A stretch of 64,000 nt of DNA from Bryobacteraceae bacterium. Lineage in GTDB: Bacteria; Acidobacteriota; Terriglobia; Bryobacterales; Bryobacteraceae. The notes beneath the pieces are model-generated. The model was not told the origin of the DNA. It made no database searches and saw only the letters and a list, made by a program, of their open reading frames with translations. Both the position numbers and the translations under genes were made by a program. Shown in pieces: positions 17,804 through 28,902 of this stretch (positions are counted from its first letter, which is position 1; every line of letters begins with the position of its first letter). Location: assembly GCA_014860455.1 (NCBI GenBank), contig JACZJQ010000330.1, positions 1 to 64,000 of the forward strand, read 5' to 3'.

Positions 17804-18349
17804 AGTAAGTGTGTAGTCGCACCGGCCTGGGTGCGTACCCAGTCTAGCCAATAGTTTAGCGCGATGGGCGTGAGGGCCGGGTTCCCCTTTTTGATGCCCA
17901 GGACTGGCGATCGGTGGCGGCAATCCTGGGCGCTGGCGGCGCGGAACTGAGGGCCGGAGAGTCAATTGGGGATGCAAAAGCTGTCGATAGGGGAGAGTTG
18001 TCAACTGGTTTCGATCAATTCGCGAACAGGTGGTATCAGTCCGGCGGCTTCGCGGCATCGTCGGCAGCAGATCAGGGCTCAGTTGGTCGAGGTCGCTCAG
18101 AGCCTCGCAGACGAGCGCCAATCCGTAGGTGCGTTGGGACAGGATCTGCCGCACGCTGTGACGGCACCGATCCTGAGACCCGAGATCGCGGCTCTTGGAT
18201 GGACGCCTCGTGTAACATCCGGGTAGGGGGCCGGGACCGTCCAGTCTACTCGGTCCAACGTGGAATCAGTCACTTGCAGAGGAGTTTCGGAAGTTACTCT
18301 TTGGCCGCGCAGCCCCGATTTCGCTTCGCCAACCCTGACCCACCGCTGC
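17804..18349. other. Intergenic region between yceD and kgd, no gene seen
   Basis: This 546-base gap lies upstream of kgd and downstream of yceD. Open frames on both strands give Arg/Ser/Gly-rich translations without any family signature. A small hairpin CTGGGT-GCGT-ACCCAG (17827-17842) sits in the kgd leader. The ribosomal L32 gene that often follows yceD in other bacteria was looked for and not found. Confidence 0.5.
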
Positions 18350-18865
18350 TCAGAGGTCTTTGAGCGCCGCCCAGGGGGAGGGTATCGGTTCCGGGGCGCA
18401 ACCGCAGGAGGTGCGGTTCAGGTTGACGCCGCACTGTGTGCAGAGGCCTTTGCAGTCCTCCTGGCACAGCGCGCGCATGGGTAGCGCGAGAAGCACGTAC
18501 TCGCGCAGGACGTCTTCGAGTTTGACGCCGTCGCCTTCATAGAACGAGATGTCGATCTCGCCCTCTTCCAGATGGATCTCGCCATGCGCGCCTTTCTTGA
18601 TGGCCGGGCGGTAGAAGAAGTCGAATTCGGAGTCGAAGGCGAGCGGGGCGACCTCAAGACAGCGGACGCAGACGGTGCTCAGGCCCACCTTGACGTTCCC
18701 GCGGACGCGGATCTCGCCCAGAGTGTTGTGGAGGAGGGTGGCCGAGCCGGTGGCGACAAGATCTGTGGTCTGGGTGAGTTCGTCGGAGAAGGTGAGTTCG
18801 CCGGGCGGATAGGAGACCTCGAAGAGGATGGGGTGGTGTTCGAGTTCGGTGAGTGTAAAGATCAC
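18350..18865 (-). CDS. yceD: DUF177/YceD family protein, Zn-type Cys motif
   Basis: A 171-residue member of the YceD (DUF177) family, implicated in 23S rRNA accumulation and ribosome assembly. It carries CVRCLEVAP in the middle, and the typical C-terminal signature CQEDCKGLCTQCGVNLN, whose cysteines probably form a metal site. The start is a GTG at 18865 preceded by GGAG (18873-18876, minus strand) at 7 bases; the frame extends to a TTG at 18904, but that version has no ribosome site. The usual partner rpmF is not adjacent. Confidence 0.87.
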   Translation of the reverse strand: MIFTLTELEHHPILFEVSYPPGELTFSDELTQTTDLVATGSATLLHNTLGEIRVRGNVKVGLSTVCVRCLEVAPLAFDSEFDFFYRPAIKKGAHGEIHLEEGEIDISFYEGDGVKLEDVLREYVLLALPMRALCQEDCKGLCTQCGVNLNRTSCGCAPEPIPSPWAALKDL

Positions 18866-19039
18866 AGGGGCACTCCAGGGCGCTTCAGGGCTCGGCTGAT
18901 TCAATGATACGAAATCGGGGAGGACGGGCGAAGATCGCGGCCGTCACCCGCTTGCTGCGCGCGCGGCCTCGGGCGATGGTGTTGGGATGGTCTACCCGCT
19001 CCCTCCGGTCGCGGCCTCAGGTGGTCGGGGCCTCGGGTG

Positions 19040-19813
19040 TTAGCGTTGGGGGAGGAAGCGGCGGATGCCGAGGTCGTAGATGCCGGCGCCGAGCAGGCCG
19101 CCGAGAAGGGGGGCGACGATGGGGACCCACCAGACGCCGGTGGAGTCTGTGAGGCCGTTGTTGCGGAAGCCGGCCAGGACGGTGAACAGGCGGGGGCCGA
19201 GGTCGCGCGCCGGGTTGATCGCATAGCCGTGGAGGGCTCCGAAGCTGATGCCGATGGCGACGACGATGGCGCCGATGGCGACGGGGGCAAACCAGGAGGG
19301 GCCGGGTTCGTTGCGGTCGTCGGTGACGACCAGGACGAGAAACAGCAGCAGGGCCGTGCCGACGACCTGATCGATGAAGCCGGCGGCGGGTTGGGCGGGG
19401 AAGGCGGGGAAGGTGGTAAAAATGCCGGCGGTCTTTTCGAGCATGGGGTCGAATTGCTGGAAGGCGGCGCGGTAGTTGGTGAAGACCAGGGCGGCGCCGG
19501 CGAAGGCGCCGGCGGTCTGGGCGGCGATGAACGGCAGGACGTGGGTCCAGCGGAAGCCACGGAAAACAGCGAGGGCGACGGTGACCGCCGGGTTCAGATG
19601 CGCGCCGCTGATACGGGCGGTGGCCCAGACGCCGAAGGTGACGCCGAGACCCCAGCCGAAGGTGATGTTGGTGTAGCCGCCTTTGACGATTTCGCCGGGG
19701 ACGCCGGTGGCGAACAGTACGGTCATGGCGCAGACGCCGGCGCCGAACAGGATGATGATCATGGTGCCGATGAATTCGGCGATGAGTTTGGCCAACAACG
19801 ACGGCGGCTGCAT
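19040..19813 (-). CDS. glpF: MIP channel, glycerol facilitator subtype (GlpF-like)
   Basis: A 257-residue major intrinsic protein with six hydrophobic helices and two half-helix NPA motifs: GAHLNPAVT (residues 71-78) and GYAINPARDLGPR (197-208). The Asp straight after NPAR in the second motif is the mark of the glycerol-conducting subgroup rather than water-only AqpZ. It would let glycerol or other small neutral solutes through the inner membrane. It stands alone: glpK and glpD are not neighbours, so the physiological substrate is uncertain. Confidence 0.9.
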   Translation of the reverse strand: MQPPSLLAKLIAEFIGTMIIILFGAGVCAMTVLFATGVPGEIVKGGYTNITFGWGLGVTFGVWATARISGAHLNPAVTVALAVFRGFRWTHVLPFIAAQTAGAFAGAALVFTNYRAAFQQFDPMLEKTAGIFTTFPAFPAQPAAGFIDQVVGTALLLFLVLVVTDDRNEPGPSWFAPVAIGAIVVAIGISFGALHGYAINPARDLGPRLFTVLAGFRNNGLTDSTGVWWVPIVAPLLGGLLGAGIYDLGIRRFLPQR

Positions 19814-19830
19814 TTAGTATGGGGATGTTA

Positions 19831-20565
19831 TCACGGCAAAAGGCCGTCAAGCCACTTGAGCATTTCCGACTGAGCCGCGCGGTTGCCGAGAGCGCATTCC
19901 AAATTGACGTAGCGGATGGCGCGGGCGGCGCAGAGGCGGGAGAGCGATCCGTCGTCAGGGCCGCCGGCGTCACTTTGGAGGACGGCGTTGTAGGGGCCTC
20001 GATCGATGAGGTTGAAGTCGGATTCAGAGGTTGCCAGGAAGAACTCGTGCGGGGTAGCGGGGGAGGGCAGGTGGACGCGATTGCTGATGGGGGCTTCGGA
20101 TTGGATGGCGTATCCGCGGGCGTTGTTGTGCAGCGCGATGAGGAGTCCTCCGGGCGGGGGCAGGATGGCTTCGAGGAGTTGATGGCGGCGGGCGTCGAGC
20201 CAGCGGGTTTCGCGCTGGATGGCGGCGGGCGAGGCCGAGGCGTTGAGTTTTGCAAGACTGGCTGCGGCGCCGGGGCTGGAGAACATGCGGTTGGGGTCGA
20301 TTTCGAGCAGGTGGGGGCGGACGGTGCGGGTGCGGCTGTCGATGAGATAGGCGACGCCGGGGGCGGATTTCATGTGTTCGATGAGGGTGTCGCGGGCGGT
20401 GGATTCGTCGCCGTGGATGAGGAGGAGTCGGCGGTTGGAATGGCCGTTGCGGATACGGAGGAACGGGATGCCGGAGATGGTTTTGCGGTCGGGCTTCGCC
20501 GGTGCGGGGAAGGGGAATGCTGCGGCGGCGAGGAAAGCGCGGCGGTTTAAGCGGAGTATCGCCAT
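19831..20565 (-). CDS. Exported M14-like zinc carboxypeptidase/amidase fold protein, uncharacterised
   Basis: A 244-residue protein with a twin-arginine leader (LNRRAFLAAAAF, residues 6-17). I do not recognise a named family, but the order of residues resembles M14 metallocarboxypeptidases: HGDE (H51 and E54, an HxxE zinc pair), DPNR (N92-R93, like the substrate-binding Asn-Arg), H146 in ALHNN (third zinc ligand) and E223 in VNLE near the C-terminus (general base position). The spacing is compact compared with a typical 300-residue M14 domain. It ends 18 bases from the glpF start and reads in the same direction, so they may share a transcript. Substrate unknown; a peptidoglycan or peptide amidase is a guess. 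Confidence 0.6.
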   Translation of the reverse strand: MAILRLNRRAFLAAAAFPFPAPAKPDRKTISGIPFLRIRNGHSNRRLLLIHGDESTARDTLIEHMKSAPGVAYLIDSRTRTVRPHLLEIDPNRMFSSPGAAASLAKLNASASPAAIQRETRWLDARRHQLLEAILPPPGGLLIALHNNARGYAIQSEAPISNRVHLPSPATPHEFFLATSESDFNLIDRGPYNAVLQSDAGGPDDGSLSRLCAARAIRYVNLECALGNRAAQSEMLKWLDGLLP

Positions 20566-20595
20566 GAAACCGCCAGTATAGGGCGATTGGATAGC

Positions 20596-20624
20596 TTGCC
20601 GCCGGAGATGGCTGTAGGGATAAT
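20596..20624 (+). promoter_or_regulatory. Sigma-70-like promoter of gdhA
   Basis: TTGCCG (-35, 20596-20601), a 17-base spacer and GATAAT (-10, 20619-20624) precede gdhA by 17 bases. The inferred transcript start near 20631 leaves a very short leader containing GGAGG, 7 bases before the ATG. Confidence 0.6.
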
Positions 20625-20641
20625 GGAGCCGGAGGTCCACG

Positions 20642-21955
20642 ATGACCATCGAAACAATAACTCCACACGGGACTCCTACCACGGGTTCCTCCGCGCAGCC
20701 GGATATGAGCCGGGAATTCAATCCCTGGCTGGCTGCGGAAGTGCGCTTCGATCGGGCCGCAGAGCTGCTAGGGCTCGACGACGGCTTGAGGAAGCTGCTG
20801 AAGACGCCGGGGATGGAAGTGACCGTCAATATCCCGGTGATGATGGATGACGGCCGGTTGGAGGTGTTCACCGGCTACAGGGTGCAGCATTCCATTGCGC
20901 GCGGCCCGGCGAAGGGCGGCATCCGGTTTTCGCCTGACGTGACGCTTGACGAAGTGCGGGCACTGGCCTCATGGATGACCTGGAAGTGCTCGGTCGTCAA
21001 CATTCCGTTTGGCGGCGGCAAGGGTGGAGTGATCTGCGACCCGTCGATACTCTCTCGCAACGAAGTTGAAAGGATCACCCGGCGGTATACGGCCGAGTTG
21101 ATCGACGTGATCGGGCCGGAACGCGATGTGCCGGCGCCGGACATGAACACCAACGAACAGACCATGGCCTGGATCATGGATACGTACTCGATGCACAAGC
21201 GGACGACGGTGACGGCGGTGGTCACGGGCAAGCCGCTGAACCTGGGCGGTTCAAAGGGGCGGCCGGAGGCGACCGGGCGCGGATGCCTGTTCGTGACGCT
21301 GCAGGCGTTGAGGCGGTTCCACATTGACCCGTCGGAGGCGCGGGTGGTGGTGCAGGGCTTCGGCAACGTAGGCGGGCTGGGCGCGAAGCTGATGCGCAAG
21401 GCGGGCATGAAGGTGATCTCGATAATCGAATGGGACGGGGCGCTGTACAACGAGCACGGCCTTGACATCGAAGCGCTGATGGCGCACCGACAGAAGACCG
21501 GGTCGATCAATGGATTCGAGGGCGGCGAGGCGATTGACCGCCACGAAGCGATGTTCCTGGATTGCGACGTGCTGGTGCCGGCGGCGAAGGAAAATGTCGT
21601 TCATTCGCAGAATGCGGCGAAGATCAAGGCGAAGATCATGACCGAGGGCGCCAACGGGCCGACGACGGCCGTGGCCGATAAGATCCTGGCCGAAAAGGGG
21701 GTCTTCGTTATTCCGGACATCCTGGCGAATGCCGGGGGCGTGACGGTGTCGTACTTTGAGTGGGTCCAGGACCGCCAAGGGTATTTCTGGAACGAGCAGT
21801 TGGTGAACGGCCGTCTAGAAGAGATCATGGTGAACTCCTTCAAGGACGTCGTTGAATACGCGGAGCGCCACCATGTGGACAACCGCACGGCGGCCTATAT
21901 GCTTGCGCTGGACCGGGTGGCGTTCGCCATCAAGTTGCGTGGAATCTACGCCTAA
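20642..21955 (+). CDS. gdhA: Glutamate dehydrogenase (Glu/Leu/Phe/Val dehydrogenase family)
   Basis: Reversible NAD(P)-dependent oxidative deamination of glutamate to 2-oxoglutarate. The 437-residue protein has the substrate-binding GPAKGGIRF and [12 protein letters not shown] lysines, the catalytic Asp in VPAPDMNT, and a Rossmann fold beginning [21 protein letters not shown] and [11 protein letters not shown] are family motifs. The ATG at 20642 has GGAGG 7 bases upstream. Its 3' end overlaps the likely mutS start. Cofactor preference cannot be read safely. Confidence 0.96.
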   Translation: MTIETITPHGTPTTGSSAQPDMSREFNPWLAAEVRFDRAAELLGLDDGLRKLLKTPGMEVTVNIPVMMDDGRLEVFTGYRVQHSIARGPAKGGIRFSPDVTLDEVRALASWMTWKCSVVNIPFGGGKGGVICDPSILSRNEVERITRRYTAELIDVIGPERDVPAPDMNTNEQTMAWIMDTYSMHKRTTVTAVVTGKPLNLGGSKGRPEATGRGCLFVTLQALRRFHIDPSEARVVVQGFGNVGGLGAKLMRKAGMKVISIIEWDGALYNEHGLDIEALMAHRQKTGSINGFEGGEAIDRHEAMFLDCDVLVPAAKENVVHSQNAAKIKAKIMTEGANGPTTAVADKILAEKGVFVIPDILANAGGVTVSYFEWVQDRQGYFWNEQLVNGRLEEIMVNSFKDVVEYAERHHVDNRTAAYMLALDRVAFAIKLRGIYA

Positions 21956-24551
21956 CCCATCGACGCCGCTGATGCGGCAGTACACCGCGGCGAAACAGCA
22001 GGCGCCGAACGCGCTGCTGCTGTTTCGCCTCGGCGATTTTTACGAGCTGTTTTTCGACGATGCGGTGACGGCTTCGCGCGAGCTTGAGATCACGCTCACC
22101 TCGCGCAACAAGGAGAAGGGCGAGCCGGTGCCGATGTGCGGCGTGCCGGCGCATTCGGTCGAGGGCTATATCGCGCGGCTGATCCAGAAGGGCTACCGGG
22201 TGGCGATCTGCGACCAGGTGGAGGATCCGAAGCAGGCCAAGAAGCTGGTGCGGCGCGAGATCACGCGGATCGTGACACCGGGCACGGTGACCGATCCGGC
22301 GCTGCTGCGTTCGCATGAGAACAACTACCTGGCCGCGGCGTATGTGAAAGAGGCGCGGGCCGGGATTGCGTTTGTAGATCTGTCGACGGGCGAGTTCCGG
22401 GCGACCGAGGCGTCGCTGGCCGAGCTGCAGCCGGTGCTCGAGCATCTGAACGTCAGGGAATTGCTTTATGCCGACGCCGCGCGGGATGAGGCTCCGGCGG
22501 GGCGGTGGATCGTGACACCGGTGGAGGCGTGGACGTTCACGCACGACCACGCGGCGCGGTCGTTGATGGATCATTTCGGGCTGCTGACGCTGGAGGGGTG
22601 CGGGCTGGCCGACCGGAGGCTGGCGGTTTCGTCGGCGGGGGCGTTGCTGGGGTACCTCAAAGACACGCAGCGATCGGCGCTGGATCACGTGGAGCGGCCG
22701 GCGTGGCTGGACCGGTCGGACTCGATGATGCTCGACGCGGTGACGGTGAGGAATCTTGAACTCATCGAGCCGCTGTTTTCAGCCGATTTGGACGGGCGTC
22801 GGGATTCGACGCTGGTGTCGGTGCTGGACATCACGAAGACGGGGATGGGCGGGCGGCTGCTGCGGAAGCGGATTCTGAGGCCGTCGCTGGATCAGGCGGA
22901 GATCGAAGCCAGACTGGACGGCGTGGAGCACCTGGCGAGGGCGACCATTGAGCGGTCGAGGATTCGCGAAACGCTCTCGAAGATGATGGACATCGAGCGA
23001 CTGCTGGCGAAGGTGACGCTGGGGACGGCGAATCCGAGGGATGTGCTGGGGCTGGGGCGGACGCTGGCGCTTGTGCCGACGTTGAAGGCTCAGATTGGGG
23101 AGGGCGCACCAGCGCGGCTCGGCGAGGTTCACGCGGGTTTGGATGAACTTGCCGGACTGCGGGACCGGATTCTGACCGCCATAGCCGATGAGCCGCCGAT
23201 CAACATCGCCGACGGAGGCGTGATCCGGGCGGGCTACAACGCGGAGTTGGATGAGCTGCGGGTGTTGAGCAAGGATTCGCGGTCGGTGATTGCGGCCGTG
23301 GAGGCGCGGGAGCGCGAGCGGACGGGGATCGGATCGCTGAAGGTCCGGTTCAATAACGTGTTCGGGTTTTATATCGAGATCTCGAAGGCGAACCAGCACC
23401 TGGCGCCGGCGGATTATGAACGCAAGCAGACGCTGGTGAACGCCGAGCGGTTCACTACGCCGGAGTTGAAGGAACTGGAAGCGAAGGTCCTGGACGCAGA
23501 GGACCGGATGACGGCGCTGGAGCGGGATTTGTTTGCGCAGGTGAGGTCGGATGCCGCGGCCGAGGCGGTGCGGATCAGGCAGACGGCGGCGGCGATTGCG
23601 GAGTTGGACGTGCAGGCGGCGCTGGCGGAGACGGCGGTTACGAACCGCTATTGCAGGCCGAAGTTCTCACCCGACGGCGTCATGAAGATTGCCGCCGGAC
23701 GCCACCCGGTGATCGAGCGGCTGACCGAGCGCGAGGCGCAGAGGTTCATCCCGAACGACCTCTATCTGGACCGGACGACGTGCCGAATTGCGTTGATTAC
23801 GGGTCCGAACATGGGCGGCAAGTCCACGTACCTGAGGCAGGCGGCGCTGATTGCGGTGATGGCTCAGATGGGCTCGTATGTGCCGGCGGAGGAGGCCGTG
23901 CTGCCAATCGTGGACCGGGTGTTCACGCGCATCGGGGCTTCGGACAACCTGGCGCGGGGCCGGTCGACGTTTATGGTGGAGATGACCGAGACGGCGGTGA
24001 TCCTGAACACGGCGACCGAGCGGAGCCTGATCGTGCTGGACGAGATCGGGCGCGGCACGGCGACCTACGACGGGCTGGCGCTGGCGTGGAGCGTAATCGA
24101 GCATATCCACGAGCGGTCTGGGGCATATACGCTGTTCGCAACGCATTATCACGAGCTGACGGAGCTTGCGGATAAGCTGGACGGGCTGAGGAATTTGCAC
24201 GTTTCGGTGAGGGAGTCGGGCGAGCAGATCATCTTTTTGCGCCGCGTCGAACCGGGGGCGGCCGACCGCAGCTACGGCATTGAAGTGGCGCGGCTGGCCG
24301 GGTTGCCGATGGGGGTGATCGAGCGGGCGCGGGAGATTTTGGCGCTGCACGAAAAGAGCGAGCATACGGTCAGCGAAGAGTTGAACCCGCCCAAGCGGGG
24401 CCGCGCCGTGCCGGCGATGCAGATCCGGCTGTTTGAGCCGGTGGGGTATCAGATCGCCGAGCGGATCAGGGGGTTGGACATCGACAACCTGAAACCGATC
24501 GAGGCGCTACAGTTGCTGCACGAGATCAAAGAGGAGTTGAAGGGCCAATGA
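21939..24551 (+). CDS. mutS: DNA mismatch repair ATPase MutS
   Basis: Recognises mismatches and starts methyl-independent or MutL-directed repair. The N-terminal mismatch-binding domain has [11 protein letters not shown] with the Phe-x-Glu reader motif; the core and clamp domains follow, then the ATPase with Walker [27 protein letters not shown] (Walker B and D-loop) and LFATHYHEL. The start is uncertain: a GTG at 21939 overlapping the gdhA end by 17 bases gives the normal STPLMRQY leader, while an ATG at 21972 would truncate it. The end overlaps anmK by four bases. About 870 residues, normal for the family. Confidence 0.96.
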   Translation: MESTPNPSTPLMRQYTAAKQQAPNALLLFRLGDFYELFFDDAVTASRELEITLTSRNKEKGEPVPMCGVPAHSVEGYIARLIQKGYRVAICDQVEDPKQAKKLVRREITRIVTPGTVTDPALLRSHENNYLAAAYVKEARAGIAFVDLSTGEFRATEASLAELQPVLEHLNVRELLYADAARDEAPAGRWIVTPVEAWTFTHDHAARSLMDHFGLLTLEGCGLADRRLAVSSAGALLGYLKDTQRSALDHVERPAWLDRSDSMMLDAVTVRNLELIEPLFSADLDGRRDSTLVSVLDITKTGMGGRLLRKRILRPSLDQAEIEARLDGVEHLARATIERSRIRETLSKMMDIERLLAKVTLGTANPRDVLGLGRTLALVPTLKAQIGEGAPARLGEVHAGLDELAGLRDRILTAIADEPPINIADGGVIRAGYNAELDELRVLSKDSRSVIAAVEARERERTGIGSLKVRFNNVFGFYIEISKANQHLAPADYERKQTLVNAERFTTPELKELEAKVLDAEDRMTALERDLFAQVRSDAAAEAVRIRQTAAAIAELDVQAALAETAVTNRYCRPKFSPDGVMKIAAGRHPVIERLTEREAQRFIPNDLYLDRTTCRIALITGPNMGGKSTYLRQAALIAVMAQMGSYVPAEEAVLPIVDRVFTRIGASDNLARGRSTFMVEMTETAVILNTATERSLIVLDEIGRGTATYDGLALAWSVIEHIHERSGAYTLFATHYHELTELADKLDGLRNLHVSVRESGEQIIFLRRVEPGAADRSYGIEVARLAGLPMGVIERAREILALHEKSEHTVSEELNPPKRGRAVPAMQIRLFEPVGYQIAERIRGLDIDNLKPIEALQLLHEIKEELKGQ

Positions 24552-25678
24552 GAGTCGCAGGGATCATGAGCGGGACGTCGCTGGATGGGGTGGACGTCGC
24601 ATTGGTGGATATCGACGACGACGGTTTTGACACCGTAGGATTTCATACCGTTGCGTATCCGGAGCCACTCAGGGCGGCGCTACTGGCGGTGAGCAACTGC
24701 GAGACGCATACGCGGGAGATTTCGCGGCTCAATTTCCTGCTGCCAGAGATCTACGCGGAGGCGTTTTTCGATGCGTGCAAGGTGGCCGGGATCGATCCGA
24801 AGTCGGTGGATTTGATCGGGTGCCACGGGCAGACGATTTTTCACGAATCGGAACCGGTGGAGGTTCTAGGGCGCAAAGTGGCATCGACGCTGCAGATCGG
24901 CGACGGGTGTGTGCTGGCGGAGCGGACGGGTGTGCCGGTGGTGAGCGATTTCCGGCCGCGGGATATGGCGGCAGGAGGGAAAGGCGCGCCGCTGGTGCCG
25001 TTTGTGGATTACCTGCTGTTCCGGTCGGACGAATTTGGGCGGGTGGCGCTGAACATCGGCGGGATTTCGAATGTGACGATTCTGCCGGCCGGGTGTACTA
25101 CGGATGGCGTAGTGGCGTTCGACACCGGGCCGGGGAATATGGTGATGGATCAGTTGGCGGCGAAGTATTCGGGAGGGAAGAAGCGCTGCGACGAGGGCGG
25201 GGAACTGGCTTTAGCCGGCGAGGTGGACGGCGAGCTGCTGGCCGAACTGCTTGAAGATGAATACTATACGCGGAAGCCGCCAAAGACTGCGGGGCGCGAG
25301 CAATATGGGGCGCAGTTCGTCGATCGCCTGATCGCGAAGGGGCTTTCCGAGACCGATACCATGGCCACGGCCACGATGCTGACGGCGGCGACGGTGGCTG
25401 ACGGGGTTTATCAGTTCAGCGACGCGGAAGAGGGCGGCATTGGTGAAGTGATTGTGTCGGGCGGAGGGGTGCACAACCCGGCGCTGATGCGGATGTTGAG
25501 GGCGGAACTGGCCGATATGGAGGTAGTGGACGCTTCGGAACTGGGCCTGGATCCGGATGCCAAGGAGGCGATCGCGTTTGCGATCCTGGCGCATGAGACG
25601 TGGCACACCAGACCGAACAACCTGGCGTCGGCGACGGGGGCGCGACGGGGTGCCGTCCTAGGGAAACTCAGCCGCTAA
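24548..25678 (+). CDS. anmK: Anhydro-N-acetylmuramic acid kinase
   Basis: Peptidoglycan recycling: phosphorylates and ring-opens anhydro-MurNAc to MurNAc-6-phosphate. The 376-residue length is typical. Seen motifs: [15 protein letters not shown] at the N-terminus (ATP phosphate site), the Asp in [18 protein letters not shown] (catalytic base region), [13 protein letters not shown], and [13 protein letters not shown]. It starts at ATGA overlapping the mutS stop, with an AAGGG-type site just upstream, so it is translationally coupled to mutS. Confidence 0.95.
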   Translation: MRVAGIMSGTSLDGVDVALVDIDDDGFDTVGFHTVAYPEPLRAALLAVSNCETHTREISRLNFLLPEIYAEAFFDACKVAGIDPKSVDLIGCHGQTIFHESEPVEVLGRKVASTLQIGDGCVLAERTGVPVVSDFRPRDMAAGGKGAPLVPFVDYLLFRSDEFGRVALNIGGISNVTILPAGCTTDGVVAFDTGPGNMVMDQLAAKYSGGKKRCDEGGELALAGEVDGELLAELLEDEYYTRKPPKTAGREQYGAQFVDRLIAKGLSETDTMATATMLTAATVADGVYQFSDAEEGGIGEVIVSGGGVHNPALMRMLRAELADMEVVDASELGLDPDAKEAIAFAILAHETWHTRPNNLASATGARRGAVLGKLSR

Positions 25679-25698
25679 ACTGCGGCTATTACACAACT

Positions 25699-25728
25699 TT
25701 GACAAAACCGGACGGCGCGATCTGAGAT
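25699..25728 (+). promoter_or_regulatory. Possible promoter of the nitronate monooxygenase gene
   Basis: A perfect -35 TTGACA (25699-25704) lies in the 61-base gap after anmK. The -10 is poor: TGAGAT at 18 bases is the best fit at near-normal spacing. Low confidence. Confidence 0.3.
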
Positions 25729-27198
25729 GATCGAAGAAGATGACTGATCGACTGTCCACAAGACTTCCCCTCATCATTCAAGGCGGCATGGGCGTAGCCG
25801 TCTCTGGCTTCAGGCTGGCAAACACAGTCGCCCGGCTGGGCCAGCTTGGCCTGGTATCGGGCACGGCATTGGACCGGGTGATGGTGCGCCGGCTGCAGGG
25901 CGGCGACCCAGGCGGCCATATCCGCCGGGCGCTGGACCATTTTCCGTTCCGCGACATGGCCGAACGGGCGTATGCGAAGTATTACGTGGAAGGCGGCATT
26001 GCGTGGGGCGCGACCTACCTGAACCCGGCGGTGCACGACAAGGACACGCCGCGCGAGTTGGGCGAGCTGTGCATCATCTCGAACTTCGTCGAGGTGTGGC
26101 TGGCCAAGGAAGGGCACGGCAACCCGGTCGGCATCAATTATCTGGAGAAGATCCAGCCGCCTCACCTGGTGTCGATTTACGGGGCGATGCTTGCCGATGT
26201 GGACTATATAGTCATGGGCGCGGGTATCCCGATGAGGATTCCGGGAGCAATCGATAAGTTCGTCAACCATGAGACGGCCACGTATCCACTGACAGTCGCC
26301 GGCGCCAAGGAAGGCGACGACACGACGATGGTGATGAACCCGCGCGACTACATGGAATGCGACCTGCCGCCGCTGAAGCGGCCGATGTTTTTGCCGATTA
26401 TCGCCTCGAACGTGCTGGCGCAGACGCTGGTAAAGAAGGCCAACGGGCGGGTGGACGGGTTTGTGATCGAGGGCCCGACGGCGGGCGGCCATAACGCGCC
26501 GCCGCGCGGCAAGTTGCAGTTGAACGAGCGGGGCGAGCCGATCTATGGCGAGCGCGACGTTGTCGATCTGGCGAAGATGCGCGAACTGGGCCTGCCGTTC
26601 TGGCTGGCCGGGGGATATGGGCAGCCTGAGCAACTGCGCTACGCGCTGAGCGAAGGCGCGGCGGGGATTCAGGTGGGCACGGCGTTTGCGTATTCGGCCG
26701 AATCGGGGATGAGGGACGACTACAAGCAGGAAGTGTTGCAGAAGGTGAAGGACGGGACGGTGGACGTGTTCACCGATCCGCTGGCGTCGCCATCGGGATT
26801 CCCGTTCAAGGTGGTTCAAATCCAGGGTTCGTCATCGGATCCGGAGTATTATGCATCGAGGCCGCGCATCTGCGATCTGGGCTATCTGCGTGAAGCCTAC
26901 CGGACCGATGAAGGCAAGGTGAGTTTCCGATGCGCCTCGGAGCCGGTGAGCGTGTTTCTGTCCAAGGGCGGGACGATCGAAGACACCGTGGGCCGCAAGT
27001 GCATCTGCAATGCGCTGATGGCTTCCATGGGCCACCCGCAGGGCCGTGCTGGTGGCAAGTTGATCGAAGCCGGCATCATCACCAGCGGCGACGACCTGTT
27101 GAAACTCAGACGGTTCCTGCCTGAGGAAGGAACGGAGTATCATGCCGCCGACGTGATCCGGATCCTGTTGAGCGGGCTGGAGGGGACCGAGTTCGAGG

Positions 27199-27986
<788 letters not shown>

Positions 27987-27990
<4 letters not shown>

Positions 27991-28880
27991 GATGCCAGCG
28001 GCAACTCCAGCACGAAGGTGGATCCCCGGCCTGGACCCTGGCTCTCGGCCCAGACGCGGCCGCCGTGGCGTTTGGCGACAGAGCGGACGATATAGAGGCC
28101 GAGGCCGGTGCCTTTGACGCGGGCGGCGATGGGTCCGGGGACGCGATAGAAACGTTTGAAGACCTGTTTCAACTCCTGCTTGGGGATGCCGGGGCCGCGG
28201 TCGGTGACACGGATTTCGGCGAAGCCGCCCGTGAGGGGCGATGTTTCGACGGTGACGTCCACATCGCGGCCCGAATACTTCACGGCGTTGTCGATCAGGT
28301 TGGAGATGGCGGTGCGGATCTCTTCGGCGTCGCCCATGACGGTGATGGGCGAGGTGGAGGCGTACTTGAGGGCTTCAGGCGCGACGGCGTGGAGGGTGCG
28401 GGCGCGGGCGATCGACTCCTCGACCAGGGCGTTCAGATCTAGAGGCGCCTTGACGGGCTTGGCGCGCGACGATGCCACGCGGCCGGTGCGCAGCACCTGC
28501 TCGATGGTGGACAGCAGGCGTTCGCTGTCGGTGAGCATGATGCGGTAGAACTCCTGGCGCTTGGGCTCTTCGACGGTGCGCGTCTGGAGGGTTTCCAGAT
28601 AGAGGCGGATGGAGGTGACCGGCGTCTTCAACTCGTGGGTCATGGCGTTGATGAAGGCGTCGTGCTGTTCGTTGCGCTGGATCTCGCGAACCAGAAAAGT
28701 GGTGTTCAATACGACGCCGCTGATGATGAGGGCCAGCAGGACGACGCCGAGGGCCAGCAGGATGCCGGTACGCCAGCTGAGCAAAACCCAGCCGACGTAG
28801 AGCAGCACCGTGACGGCGATGAGGGCAACGCCGAGCGCGATGAAGAAGGCGACCGACCTGCGCCGGCTGCTGGCGATCAT
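27987..28880 (-). CDS. Membrane sensor histidine kinase
   Basis: A 297-residue HisKA/HATPase_c kinase, cognate of the overlapping OmpR-type regulator (ATGA). Two adjacent membrane helices (about residues 10-34 and 39-62) are joined by a very short loop, so there is practically no periplasmic sensor; the signal may be sensed in the membrane. The phospho-acceptor is H82 in MTHELKTPVTS. N-box LIDNAVKYS, G1 DRGPGIP, F box and G2 GTGLGLYIV are all intact. Confidence 0.93.
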
Positions 28881-28902
28881 GCTTTCAGATTAGCCGATGG
28901 GC

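Noticed and set aside
18215-18262. A GGACCG/CGGTCC inverted repeat after yceD
   Set aside because: Only 6-bp arms with a long loop in GC-rich DNA; expected by chance.
17804-18349. Possible rpmF (L32) next to yceD
   Set aside because: Reading downstream of yceD gives no L32 start or Cys/Arg-Lys pattern.
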